Shown piece by piece: positions 57,104 to 64,000 of a stretch of 64,000 nucleotides of DNA. Position 1 is the first letter of the stretch; every line of letters begins with the position of its first letter. Under the pieces are notes generated by a model. That model worked only from the letters and a program-made list of their open reading frames with translations. It had not been told where the DNA came from and searched no databases. The position numbers were made by a program, and so were the translations under genes. Location of the stretch: positions 6,180,001 through 6,244,000 of the forward strand of contig NZ_CP023701.1 in NCBI RefSeq assembly GCF_008704535.1, written 5' to 3'. Origin of the DNA: Streptomyces subrutilus (lineage in GTDB: Bacteria > Actinomycetota > Actinomycetes > Streptomycetales > Streptomycetaceae).

Positions 57104-58021
57104 ATGTTGAACCTGGAGCGCCTGCGCACCCTCGACGCCCTCGCCCGCCACGGTTCCGTCGGCGGTGCGGCCGACGGCCTGCACGTCACCACCTCCGCCG
57201 TCTCCCAGCAGATGGCCAAGCTGGAGCGCGAGGTCGGCCAGCCGCTGCTGGCCAAGTACGGGCGCGGGGTGCGGCTCACCGACGCCGGCCGGCTGCTCGC
57301 CGACCACGCCGCCCGGATCATCTCCCAGGTGGAGCTCGCCCAGGCCGACGTCGAGGCCCAGCGCGGGTGCGCGGTCGGCGAACTGCGCGTCGGCGCCTTT
57401 CCGACCGCCATGCGCGGACTGCTGCCGCAGGCCCTGTCCGCCCTGCGCGCCGACCATCCGGAACTGCGGGCGCTCGTGCGCGAGCAGGAACCCGAGGAGA
57501 GCATGGCCGCCGTGGTCCGCGGCGACCTGGACATGGCGCTGGCCATCGACTGGCACAACAAGCGCATGCCGGTGCCCGCGGAGCTCACCCGCACCCACCT
57601 GCTCGACGACTCCGTCGACATCGCGGTCCCCGCCGGGCACCGGCTGGCCGGGCGCGCGCGGATCTCGCTCGCCGAGTTCGCCGACGACGACTGGATCTCC
57701 TGGAACGAGGGCCAGTTCTGCCACGAGTGGCTGGTGTTCACGCTGCGCGGTACGGGCGTCGAGCCGCGCATCGCCCACATCGCCGAGGAGCACCACACCC
57801 AGCTGGCCTTCGTGGAAGCCGGCCTCGGGGTGTGCGTCGCGCCCCGGCTGGGCCGGGGCCCGGTGCCGTCCGGGGTGCGGCTGCTGCCGGTCTGCGACAG
57901 CGTGCGCCGTCACGTGTACGCGGTCTGGCGCGCGGATGCCGACCGGCGGCCCTCCATCCGGGCCGCCGTGGACGCCCTTCGGCAGGCGGCGGCGCCGCTG
58001 GCGGCGGGGCTGCCCGGCTAG
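57104..58021 (+). CDS. LysR-family regulator (ArgP/LysG-like)
   Basis: The protein has 305 aa. LysR helix-turn-helix: LERLRTLDALARHGSVGGAADGLHVTTSAVSQQMAKLE (about 4-41), then the two-lobed effector domain starting GELRVGAFPTAMRG. Its position next to an EamA exporter suggests activation of that gene. TAGCAT lies 7 nt before the ATG, so the mRNA is likely leaderless. The TAG stop at 58019-58021 belongs to the CTAG end of the MITE-like element copy C. Confidence 0.92.
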   Translation: MLNLERLRTLDALARHGSVGGAADGLHVTTSAVSQQMAKLEREVGQPLLAKYGRGVRLTDAGRLLADHAARIISQVELAQADVEAQRGCAVGELRVGAFPTAMRGLLPQALSALRADHPELRALVREQEPEESMAAVVRGDLDMALAIDWHNKRMPVPAELTRTHLLDDSVDIAVPAGHRLAGRARISLAEFADDDWISWNEGQFCHEWLVFTLRGTGVEPRIAHIAEEHHTQLAFVEAGLGVCVAPRLGRGPVPSGVRLLPVCDSVRRHVYAVWRADADRRPSIRAAVDALRQAAAPLAAGLPG

Positions 58022-58186
58022 GCCGTCTCTTTCGGATCTTGTCGGCCGAGCCCGCGGCGTCTGGTGCCGTGCCTGGGCGTGCTGCCGGGGCGCTCGCGTA
58101 CTGGACGTACGTGGTCGCCTCGGCAGTGCGGCCAGGCACGGTGCCGGGCGTCGCGGGCCCGGCAAGATCCGAAAGAGACGGCCTAG
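58018..58186 (+). mobile_element. 169-bp MITE-like palindromic element, copy C
   Basis: It starts with CTAGGCCGTCTCTTTCGG and ends at the CTAG at 58183-58186. It is nearly identical to copy B along its full length. The left CTAG is the stop codon context of the LysR gene, and the right end lies 115 bp before the stop of the convergent flavoprotein gene. Confidence 0.88.
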
Positions 58187-58300
58187 GCCGCGCGGCGGTC
58201 CGCGGTCGAGCGGTGCCCGGGCCGCGTGGTGTCCGGCCCGGTGTGGCGTCGGCCGCGGCCTGGCGGTGCTCGGAGCGCGGTCCTGCGCGCAGCCGGCCGG

Positions 58301-58774
58301 CTACAGCTTGCGGAAGTCCCAGGAGACGACCGCGTCGGGGGTGAGGCGCAGCCAGGCGTGCCGTCCGTCGTGCGGCATCTCCTCGATGCCGAAGTTCTTG
58401 ACCGGGAAGATCCGTTCCGCCTCGGCCAGCTCCGGGCACGGTTCGCCGGTGCGGGGCGCCTCGCCCACGAGGACGACGCTGCCGGACAGCTCCACGCCGC
58501 GCAGCTCGTCGTACGCCTCCCCGGCGTCGACGACCACCGAGACCCGCGGATCCTTGCGCAGGTCGGACCAGCGCCGACTGCGCGTGATCGAGTACAGCCA
58601 CAGCGACGTGCCGTCCCACGCGAACCACAGGGCGCCCACGTGCGGCCGCCCGTCCGGCGAGACCGTGGCCACCCGGCAGGTGCGCTGCTCGCGCAGGAAG
58701 GCGTCCACCTCCGCGTCGGTCATCATGATCCGGCGGCCCCGCCGCTGTGCCCGGCCCGGGCGAGTCTCGTCCAT
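58301..58774 (-). CDS. PPOX-class flavin- or F420-binding protein
   Basis: The protein has 157 aa. MTDAEVDAFLREQRTCRVATVSPDGRPHVGALWF is typical of the PPOX split-barrel family that binds FMN or F420; RRWSDLRKDPRVSVVVDAG follows as the dimer strand. Whether the cofactor is F420 or FMN cannot be decided here. AGGGGAG lies 9 nt before the ATG. It diverges from the isochorismatase-like gene, with an inverted-repeat operator candidate between them. Confidence 0.88.
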   Translation of the reverse strand: MDETRPGRAQRRGRRIMMTDAEVDAFLREQRTCRVATVSPDGRPHVGALWFAWDGTSLWLYSITRSRRWSDLRKDPRVSVVVDAGEAYDELRGVELSGSVVLVGEAPRTGEPCPELAEAERIFPVKNFGIEEMPHDGRHAWLRLTPDAVVSWDFRKL

Positions 58775-58795
58775 CAGGCGCGCTCCCCTTCACAT

Positions 58796-58810
58796 CTGAC
58801 TATGTGTCAG
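58796..58810. promoter_or_regulatory. Inverted-repeat operator candidate CTGAC-TATGT-GTCAG
   Basis: A 5+5 bp inverted repeat with a 5-bp centre, in the 76-bp gap between the divergent PPOX and isochorismatase-like genes. Its layout equals that of the sites at 13207-13221 and 51633-51647, with a less symmetric centre. Confidence 0.45.
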
Positions 58811-58850
58811 GAATCATGCGGGCTCTTGCGCCGTCACGCCAGGGGGAGCC

Positions 58851-59465
58851 ATGCCGGATCTCGATCCCGCCACCACCGCTCTGCTCACCGTCGAATGCCA
58901 GAACGGCGTCGTCGGCGAGGAGAGCGCCCTGCCCGAGCTCGCCAAGGAAGCCCGCGACTCCGGCATGCTGGCCCGGGTGGCCGCGCTGGTCGACGCCGCG
59001 CGCGGGGCCGGCGTGCAGGTGGTGCACGCGGTCGCCGAGCGGCGACCGGACGGGCGCGCGGCCAACACCAACGCACGGCTGTTCCGGGCCGCCGGCAGGC
59101 TGCCCGTGCGGCAGCTGACCGGCAGCAGCGCCGTCGAGGTGGCGGCGCCCCTCACCGTCGCCGAACAGGACCTGGTCGTCCGCCGGCTCCACGGGCTCTC
59201 CCCGATGGCCGGCACCGACCTGGACGCCCTGCTGCGCAACCTCGGCGTCCGCACGCTCGTCGTCACCGGGGTGTCCTCCAACATCGCGATCCCGAACACC
59301 GTCTTCGACGCCGTGAACCTCGGCTACCAGGTCGTCGTCCCGTCCGACGCCATCGCCGGAGTGCCCGCCTCCTGCACCGCCGAGGTGATCCGCAACTCCC
59401 TCGCGCTGGTCGCGACCGTCACCACGGCCGAAGCGCTGCTCACACAGTGGGCCCCCGCGCGCTGA
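58851..59465 (+). CDS. Isochorismatase-like hydrolase homologue with degenerate active site
   Basis: The protein has 204 aa of the cysteine-hydrolase fold. The usual catalytic Asp-Lys-Cys set appears changed: LLTVECQNG has Glu15 where DMQN is normal, VVRRLHGLSPMAGTDLD has Arg in place of Lys, and TGVSSNIAIPNT has Ala where the nucleophilic Cys should be. So hydrolase activity is doubtful, or the mechanism differs. AGGGGGAG precedes the ATG. It is divergent from a flavoprotein and may share its operator. Confidence 0.85.
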   Translation: MPDLDPATTALLTVECQNGVVGEESALPELAKEARDSGMLARVAALVDAARGAGVQVVHAVAERRPDGRAANTNARLFRAAGRLPVRQLTGSSAVEVAAPLTVAEQDLVVRRLHGLSPMAGTDLDALLRNLGVRTLVVTGVSSNIAIPNTVFDAVNLGYQVVVPSDAIAGVPASCTAEVIRNSLALVATVTTAEALLTQWAPAR

Positions 59466-59495
59466 CCCGCGCCGCCGCCGGGCGCGGCGACGGCA

Positions 59496-59523
59496 GGGCC
59501 GGGCCTGTACATCCGCCCGGCCC
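59496..59523. terminator. Hairpin terminator between convergent genes
   Basis: GGGCCGGGC (59496-59504) pairs with GCCCGGCCC (59515-59523) across a 10-nt loop, between the isochorismatase-like gene and a small minus-strand ORF. Confidence 0.6.
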
Positions 59524-59541
59524 CCACCGCCGACTCGTCCG

Positions 59542-59730
59542 CTACGGCCGGCGCTCCTTCAGCGCCCCCTCCACGCGCTCCGCGTCGGCCGGCGGCGCGC
59601 TGGATCCCGTCCCCGTACGGGAGGGCACGCCGGGGGCGCGGCCGTGCTCGTCGACCATCGCCCCGTTGTCGGGCAGTTCGGGACCTTCCTGCTCGACGTC
59701 GTGGTGCTTCGTGCGTCCGCTGCTCTTCAC
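59542..59730 (-). CDS. Small hydrophilic protein of unknown function, 62 aa
   Basis: The predicted protein (MKSSGRTKHHDVEQEGPEL at its start) is charged, without cysteine or hydrophobic segments, and likely disordered. Support for it being real is AAGGAG 6 nt before the GTG start and a preceding terminator that limits the transcription unit. Short proteins of this sort are frequent in Streptomyces. I do not recognise it. Confidence 0.55.
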   Translation of the reverse strand: MKSSGRTKHHDVEQEGPELPDNGAMVDEHGRAPGVPSRTGTGSSAPPADAERVEGALKERRP

Positions 59731-59971
59731 GTCCGTCTCCTTCGTGCGTCCAGGGCGCCGGAGCCGGGTGTCGCGCGGGGCCGATGCGGATGTTCGCGGC
59801 CGCGGCGAGCCGGTATGCCTCCGGTACCCGGGCGCCTCCCTGGGTCAACCAGTCTGCCAGCCGCTCGCAATCCGGTCATATCGGATGCACGTGCCGGTCC
59901 CGCACGTGACCCGGTCCGGTCTGCGGGCGGGCGCTCCGGGACGGCGGGGAGGCCGGCCGCCGCGCGGTCCG

Positions 59972-60571
59972 TCAGTTCATGCGGACGTCCGGATCCGCGG
60001 CGTCGATCCGGTAGCCCAGCCGGATGCCGCGCAGGGCCGCGACGTCGGTGCTCCGCCCGCCGGGGTCCGCCGGGGCGCTCCGGATGCGCAGCGGCACGCC
60101 CGGCAGCGCCACCTCGGTGTCGTCGGCGGCGACGCCCCGGATGGACACGGACGGCACGGACGCGCCGGCCTCCACGTCGCCGACGGCGCCCTCCGCGACG
60201 GCCCGGCCGGCCGGCCGGCCGTCCTCGCCGAGGCGCGTCGCCAGCTCCGACACGGCCGTCATGAGCCGGGCGCCTTCCTCGGCGGTCGGGTCCTGCGGCA
60301 GCGTCCACTCGACGTCGACCCGCGTCAGCGCCTGGCTCCGGTATCCCAGCCGGTAGCGGACGGTGGCCGGGGCGCCGAGGGGCGGGACGTCGGGGCTGCG
60401 CACCTCCAGGGTGCGCAGCCCCGACGGCGCGTCGTCGCTGGTGTGGATCTCGGTCTCCGGGACGCCGAAGTCGGCGCTGATCGCCCGCTTCACCGCCTCT
60501 TCCGGCGAGCCGAAAGAGGCGCTGCGGAACTGTGTGACGTCGTGGCCCCGGACGTCTGTGGTCTCACCCAT
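59972..60571 (-). CDS. Conserved protein of unknown function, 199 aa
   Basis: The protein is charged and rich in beta-prone stretches, with SFGSPEEAVKRAISADFGVPETEIHTSDD near the start and VRYRLGYRSQALTRVDVEWTLPQD in the middle; no membrane segment or catalytic signature. It has a repeated ILRLGYR-like theme (YRLGYRS; IRLGYRID), which could mean two related beta units. GAGGGAG lies 8 nt before the ATG at 60571. Function unknown. Confidence 0.7.
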   Translation of the reverse strand: MGETTDVRGHDVTQFRSASFGSPEEAVKRAISADFGVPETEIHTSDDAPSGLRTLEVRSPDVPPLGAPATVRYRLGYRSQALTRVDVEWTLPQDPTAEEGARLMTAVSELATRLGEDGRPAGRAVAEGAVGDVEAGASVPSVSIRGVAADDTEVALPGVPLRIRSAPADPGGRSTDVAALRGIRLGYRIDAADPDVRMN

Positions 60572-60677
60572 GTCGGACACTCCCTCGTTCGTCGATGGGG
60601 CGCGGGTACCCGATCGGCGTGATCGAACCCGCGGTCGGCGGCAGTTCGTGTCCACCGGGGCAGGGCCCGCTGCGTCC

Positions 60678-61355
60678 TCATCGGCCGGGCGGGACCGCGT
60701 CGGGCCGTGGGCGGGGCCCGCCCTCGGGGTCGCGGGACGCGGCCTGCTCGGCGGCCCGCCGCCGCAGTTCGCCCTCGACGCGCTCGCGCCAGAGCCGCAG
60801 CGGTTCCGGTACCGCGTCGCCCAGGAGGGGCACGTCGAACGGGGCCGAGATCCCTTCGTGGCCGCGCCCGGCCTCCTGGTTGGTCTCGTACCGGGTCACG
60901 AGGTCGGCGAGCAGGGGGATCTCCCGGCGCAGCCGCTCGGCCCATTCGGGCGTCAGAAAGCCGTGGTTGGCGACGAACCGGCCGTCGTCGCGGGCCGTCG
61001 TCACGTACAGGAGCCGGCCGTCCCGGGACCAGTAGTACCGGATGTGGCGGTCGGGGTGCTCTCCGGGCGGCCACGGGCGCCGGGAAGCCCGGTCCGCGGC
61101 CATCCTCTGCTCGTGGATCATCCACGACCGTACGCGCACCGCGTCCTGGTACTCCTCCACGGTGAGCCGGACCCCGAACTCCCAGAGCCTGGGCAGCATC
61201 TCCAGCTGGGCGACCTCTTCGAGGTACCGGGAGCGGGCCGCCGCGTCCCCCCGGAGGCCGGCTGCGGTCGCGTCGTGCCTGCGGCCCTCGATCGCACTGC
61301 GCTCCTGGTCGAACCTCAACATGGCCGCCCAGTCGAGCTCTTCCTCCCCGCCCAT
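60678..61355 (-). CDS. Conserved protein of unknown function, 225 aa
   Basis: The protein is highly charged and helical in its first half (DWAAMLRFDQERSAIEGRRH..YLEEVAQLEMLPRLWEF). The middle has RHIRYYWSRDGRLLYVTTARDDGRFVANHGFLTPEWAERL. No known motif, no signal peptide. GGGAGG lies 5 nt before the ATG at 61355. It is 106 bp upstream of the previous minus-strand gene and could share its transcript. Confidence 0.7.
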   Translation of the reverse strand: MGGEEELDWAAMLRFDQERSAIEGRRHDATAAGLRGDAAARSRYLEEVAQLEMLPRLWEFGVRLTVEEYQDAVRVRSWMIHEQRMAADRASRRPWPPGEHPDRHIRYYWSRDGRLLYVTTARDDGRFVANHGFLTPEWAERLRREIPLLADLVTRYETNQEAGRGHEGISAPFDVPLLGDAVPEPLRLWRERVEGELRRRAAEQAASRDPEGGPRPRPDAVPPGR

Positions 61356-61523
61356 GCCCGCCTCCCTCGTGCCGGAGCCCACCGGGGCCGCCACCGGAGA
61401 CGCTCCGGACGGGGGCCGCGGTTCCCCGGATTCTCCCCGGGTCCTTGGGATGTCAAGCTGATGGGGCACGCGGGAGGGGGGACCCCTTCGATTGCAAGGT
61501 CTGAAGAACGGAAAGCCTGGGAA

Positions 61524-62369
61524 ATGCTTACAGAAGTGACAGCGACCCGCTATGTCACTCCCTTGCGGGAGGGCGGCTCGCTCCCGGGAATCGTCGAGGC
61601 CGACGACCTCGGTACCTACGTCATGAAGTTCACCGGGGCCGGCCAGGGCCGCAAGACCCTGGTCGCCGAAGTCATCTGCGGCCGCCTCGCCCAGCGGCTG
61701 GGCCTGCGGGTCCCGACGCTGGTGCAGATGCAGCTCGACCCCGTCATCGGGCTCGGCGAGCCCGACCAGGAGGTGCAGGAGCTGCTCAAGGCCAGCGGCG
61801 GCCTCAACCTCGGCATGGACTACCTGCCGGGCTCGATCGGCTTCGACCCGCTCGCCTACCGGGTCGACCCGGCCGAGGCGGGGCGCGTGGTGTGGTTCGA
61901 CGCGCTGATCAACAACGTCGACCGGTCCTGGCGCAACCCGAACATGCTGGTCTGGCACGGTGACCTCTGGCTCATCGACCACGGCGCCACCATGATCTGG
62001 CACCACAACTGGCCCACGGCCGCCGCCGCCTCGGCCAAGCCGTACAACGCCTCCGACCACGTCCTGGCCCCCGTCGGGCCCGACATCGCCGCGGCCGCCG
62101 CGGCCCTCGCGCCGCTGGTCACCGAGGAGCTCCTCACCGAGGTCGCCGCCGACGTCCCGGACGAATGGCTGGTCGACGAGCCCGGCTTCGACTCCACCGA
62201 CGCCGTGCGCCGGGCCTATGTGGAGGCGCTGCTGCCGCGCGCCGCCACCATCCACCAGCGGATCACCATGGAGGCGGAGGTGAGGACCCCCGCCGGACCG
62301 CCCGGCTGGCTCACCGACCACCTGCCCGAGTGGCCCCACCCGACCAAGAAGAAGAGCGACGGCCAGTGA
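61524..62369 (+). CDS. HipA-like kinase
   Basis: The protein has 281 aa, shorter than E. coli HipA (440 aa). GTYVMKFTGAGQGRKTLVAEVICGRLAQRLGLRVP (about 32-66) resembles the N-lobe lysine and helix of the HipA/PI3K-like kinase fold. LINNVDRSWRNPNMLVWHGDLWLIDHGATM (about 130-157) gives the catalytic D-x4-N and the metal-binding D-H-G motif. It is coupled to a DUF3037 gene by a 4-bp overlap, a pair that I recall as common in actinobacteria. Toxin-antitoxin or a housekeeping signalling role are both possible. Confidence 0.82.
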   Translation: MLTEVTATRYVTPLREGGSLPGIVEADDLGTYVMKFTGAGQGRKTLVAEVICGRLAQRLGLRVPTLVQMQLDPVIGLGEPDQEVQELLKASGGLNLGMDYLPGSIGFDPLAYRVDPAEAGRVVWFDALINNVDRSWRNPNMLVWHGDLWLIDHGATMIWHHNWPTAAAASAKPYNASDHVLAPVGPDIAAAAAALAPLVTEELLTEVAADVPDEWLVDEPGFDSTDAVRRAYVEALLPRAATIHQRITMEAEVRTPAGPPGWLTDHLPEWPHPTKKKSDGQ

Positions 62370-62749
62370 GCGAGCGGGACGTGTTCGAGTACGCGCTGGT
62401 GCGCGTGGTACCGCGGATGGAGCGCGGCGAGTGCTTCAACGCCGGCGTGATCGTCTACTGCCGGGCGCACTCCTTCGTGGCGGCGCGCACCCACCTCGAC
62501 GAGGCCAAGCTCCTCGCCCTGGACCCCCACGCCGACGTGGCCGGGGTGCGGGCCGCCCTGCGCGGGGTGGAGGGGGTGTGCGGCGGCGGCGCGGCGGCCG
62601 GCCAGGCCGCCGGGGACGAACCGGGCCGGCGGTTCCGCTGGCTGATCGCGCCGCGCAGCACCGTGGTCCAGCCGGGCCCGGTGCACACCGGCCTGACGGC
62701 CGACCCCGCCGCCGAGCTGGAACGGCTGCTCGGCCTGCTGGTCCGCTAG
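62366..62749 (+). CDS. DUF3037 protein, partner of the HipA-like kinase
   Basis: The protein has 127 aa, beginning FEYALVRVVPRMERGECFNAGVIVYC, the DUF3037 signature (about 6-31), with TVVQPGPVHTGLTADPAAELERLL at the C-terminus. The GTG start overlaps the kinase stop (GTGA), so the two are translated together at similar levels. It has no helix-turn-helix, so it is unlike HipB antitoxins. Its role is unknown. Confidence 0.82.
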   Translation: MSERDVFEYALVRVVPRMERGECFNAGVIVYCRAHSFVAARTHLDEAKLLALDPHADVAGVRAALRGVEGVCGGGAAAGQAAGDEPGRRFRWLIAPRSTVVQPGPVHTGLTADPAAELERLLGLLVR

Positions 62750-62781
62750 GCCGCCTCCCGCGGGGCCGCCCCCGTGTGGAT

Positions 62782-62898
62782 CCTGCCGGGTCCGCCGGAC
62801 CCCGGGCGGCCCGGCAGGGCCCGGCCCGGCCGCCCGCGGCCGGTCTGTGACGCCGTCCCGCGCCCGCGCCGCGCCCCCGCTCCCGCGGGGGCGCGGCG
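62782..62898 (+). terminator. Two successive hairpins ending the kinase-DUF3037 transcript
   Basis: First hairpin: CCTGCCGGG (62782-62790) with CCCGGCAGG (62810-62818). Second and stronger: CGCCGCGCCCCCGC (62867-62880) with GCGGGGGCGCGGCG (62885-62898) over a TCCC loop, a perfect 14-bp stem just before the next promoter. Confidence 0.7.
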
Positions 62899-62906
62899 GA
62901 GTCCCG

Positions 62907-62967
62907 TTGACACCGGGTGCCAGGGCTCCTAGCGTCTCCTCAGCTGAAGCTACTAAGCGGTTGCTCA
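62907..62967 (+). promoter_or_regulatory. Promoter and operator candidate of the SDR operon
   Basis: TTGACA (62907-62912), 17-bp spacer, TAGCGT (62930-62935): the best housekeeping promoter in the window. A little downstream, TAAGC-GGTT-GCTCA (62954-62967) is an inverted repeat of the T-R-AGC-N4-GCT-Y-A type, placed over the early transcribed region where a TetR-type repressor could block transcription. Such elements are known in front of actinobacterial fatty-acid-type genes. Confidence 0.65.
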
Positions 62968-63006
62968 CCTTTGGGCGGCCGCCTCTCAAGGGCGAGGAGA
63001 TCCAGC

Positions 63007-63768
63007 ATGTCCACCACCGAGCAGCGCGTCGCGATCGTGACCGGGGCGGCCCGGGGCATCGGCGCGGCCACCGCCGTGCGCCTGGCCGCCGAGGGCCGGG
63101 CCGTCGCCGTACTCGACCTCGACGAGGCTGCCTGCAAGGACACCGTGGAGGCGATCACGGCGGCCGGCGGCAGGGCCCTCGCCGTCGGCTGCGACGTCTC
63201 CGACGCCGCGCAGGTGGAGGCGGCCGTCGCGCGGGTCGCGAGCGAGCTCGGCGCTCCGACCGTCCTCGTCAACAACGCGGGCGTGCTCCGCGACAACCTG
63301 CTCTTCAAGATGAGCGAGACCGACTGGGACACGGTCATGAACGTGCACCTGCGCGGCGCCTTCCTCATGTCGAAGGCCTGTCAGAAGCACATGGTGGAGG
63401 CCACGTTCGGCCGCATCGTGAACCTCTCCAGCAGCTCCGCGCTCGGCAACCGCGGCCAGGCCAACTACTCCGCGGCCAAGGCCGGCCTGCAGGGCTTCAC
63501 CAAGACCCTGGCCATCGAGCTCGGCAAGTTCGGCGTCACGGCCAACGCCGTCGCCCCCGGATTCATCGCCACCGAGATGACCGCCCAGACGGCCGCCCGG
63601 GTCGGCATGGGCTTCGAGGACTTCCAGGCCGCCGCCGCCACCCAGATCCCCGTCCAGCGGGTGGGCCGCCCCGAGGACGTCGCCAACGCCATCGCCTTCT
63701 TCACGGGCGAGGCCGCCGGCTTCGTCTCCGGTCAGGTCATGTACGTGGCCGGCGGCCCGCTCAGCTGA
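63007..63768 (+). CDS. Short-chain dehydrogenase/3-oxoacyl-ACP reductase (FabG-like)
   Basis: The protein has 253 aa. Classical SDR motifs: TGAARGIG (cofactor), NNAG, and the catalytic Ser, Tyr and Lys in NLSSSSALGNRGQANYSAAKAG; C-terminal PGFIATEMT. It reduces 3-oxoacyl thioesters or a related ketone with NAD(P)H. GAGGAG precedes the ATG at 7 nt. It is first in an operon with a second SDR 20 bp downstream and has a strong promoter with an operator. Confidence 0.93.
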   Translation: MSTTEQRVAIVTGAARGIGAATAVRLAAEGRAVAVLDLDEAACKDTVEAITAAGGRALAVGCDVSDAAQVEAAVARVASELGAPTVLVNNAGVLRDNLLFKMSETDWDTVMNVHLRGAFLMSKACQKHMVEATFGRIVNLSSSSALGNRGQANYSAAKAGLQGFTKTLAIELGKFGVTANAVAPGFIATEMTAQTAARVGMGFEDFQAAAATQIPVQRVGRPEDVANAIAFFTGEAAGFVSGQVMYVAGGPLS

Positions 63769-63788
63769 CGAGAGACAGGATCCACGCC

Positions 63789-64000
63789 ATGACGTACGAA
63801 GGCATCGACAGCGGCAGGGTCGCGTTGATCACCGGGGCGAGCCGGGGCATCGGCTACGGCATCGCCGAATCGCTGGTCGCCCGCGGCGACCGGCTGTGCA
63901 TCACCGGGCGCAACGAGGAGGCCCTCAAGGAGGCCGTGGAGCGGCTCGGTGCGGACCGGGTGATCGGCGTCGCGGGGAAGGCGCACGACGAGGCCCACCA
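63789..64000 (+). CDS. Short-chain dehydrogenase, 5' part (continues outside the window)
   Basis: Seventy residues are visible. TGASRGIGYGIAESL is the Rossmann nucleotide-binding motif and CITGRNEEAL the following strand, so it is an SDR distinct from the one upstream. AGGA lies 8 nt before the ATG. The catalytic Ser-Tyr-Lys part lies beyond the window edge. Confidence 0.85.
   Translation, partial: MTYEGIDSGRVALITGASRGIGYGIAESLVARGDRLCITGRNEEALKEAVERLGADRVIGVAGKAHDEAH

Overview
The window is chromosomal DNA of a Streptomyces or a close relative. The evidence is very high GC with G/C-rich third codon positions, frequent GTG starts, a complete conservon (cvnABCD), an rRNA operon without spacer tRNAs, DasR-type operators in front of crr-ptsI, and gene order that I recall from the S. 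coelicolor region around SCO1370-SCO1400. I assigned functions by reading motifs; no search was run.

Layout. (1) 1-5.7 kb: the 3' end of an unknown gene and a 1,575-residue SMC/Rad50-like ATPase, a possible Wadjet/Mks-like or other DNA-maintenance module cut by the window edge. (2) 5.8-11.3 kb: a 169-bp MITE-like element, a small membrane protein, and the overlapping cvnA-cvnB-cvnC-cvnD signalling operon. (3) 11.4-20.6 kb: mixed metabolism: a thiolase/DUF35 pair, a Mpo1-like protein, a VanX-type dipeptidase, a Nudix hydrolase, a GH31 glycosidase, acetoacetyl-CoA synthetase and one unknown. (4) 20.7-28.8 kb: ptsI and crr on the minus strand under two tandem dre-like sites, facing away from a complete 16S-23S-5S operon. 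(5) 28.9-43 kb: a block that parallels Mycobacterium tuberculosis Rv1822-Rv1832: cardiolipin-synthase-like CDP-alcohol transferase, a three-domain sugar nucleotidyltransferase, DUF881, DUF1290, DUF881, a GarA-like FHA protein, FtsR (MerR), a bifunctional nuclease, a second MerR, dinB, a PRC-barrel protein, then a tandem glycine riboswitch and gcvP. (6) 43-64 kb: accessory and regulatory genes, including a GCS2-family ligase, CPBP protease homologue, PhzF, a PadR regulator, three EamA transporters, a MocR regulator, a LysR regulator, two flavin-binding proteins, a degenerate isochorismatase homologue, a HipA-like kinase with a DUF3037 partner, and two short-chain dehydrogenases at the right edge.

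The most interesting signals are three copies (each exactly 169 bp) of a hairpin-forming element whose CTAG ends supply the TAG stop codon of a neighbouring gene in every case; a leaderless 11-codon upstream ORF with a Pro-Pro-Pro run followed by nested hairpins in front of an EamA gene; a 15-bp inverted repeat CTGAC-N5-GTCAG shared by three unlinked promoter regions; a HipA-like kinase translationally coupled to DUF3037; a minus-strand protein carrying the LQR-x2-GN motif seen near contractile-injection-system cargo; and the SMC-like ATPase at the left edge. Several genes look leaderless, with a -10 box 6-7 nt before the start codon.
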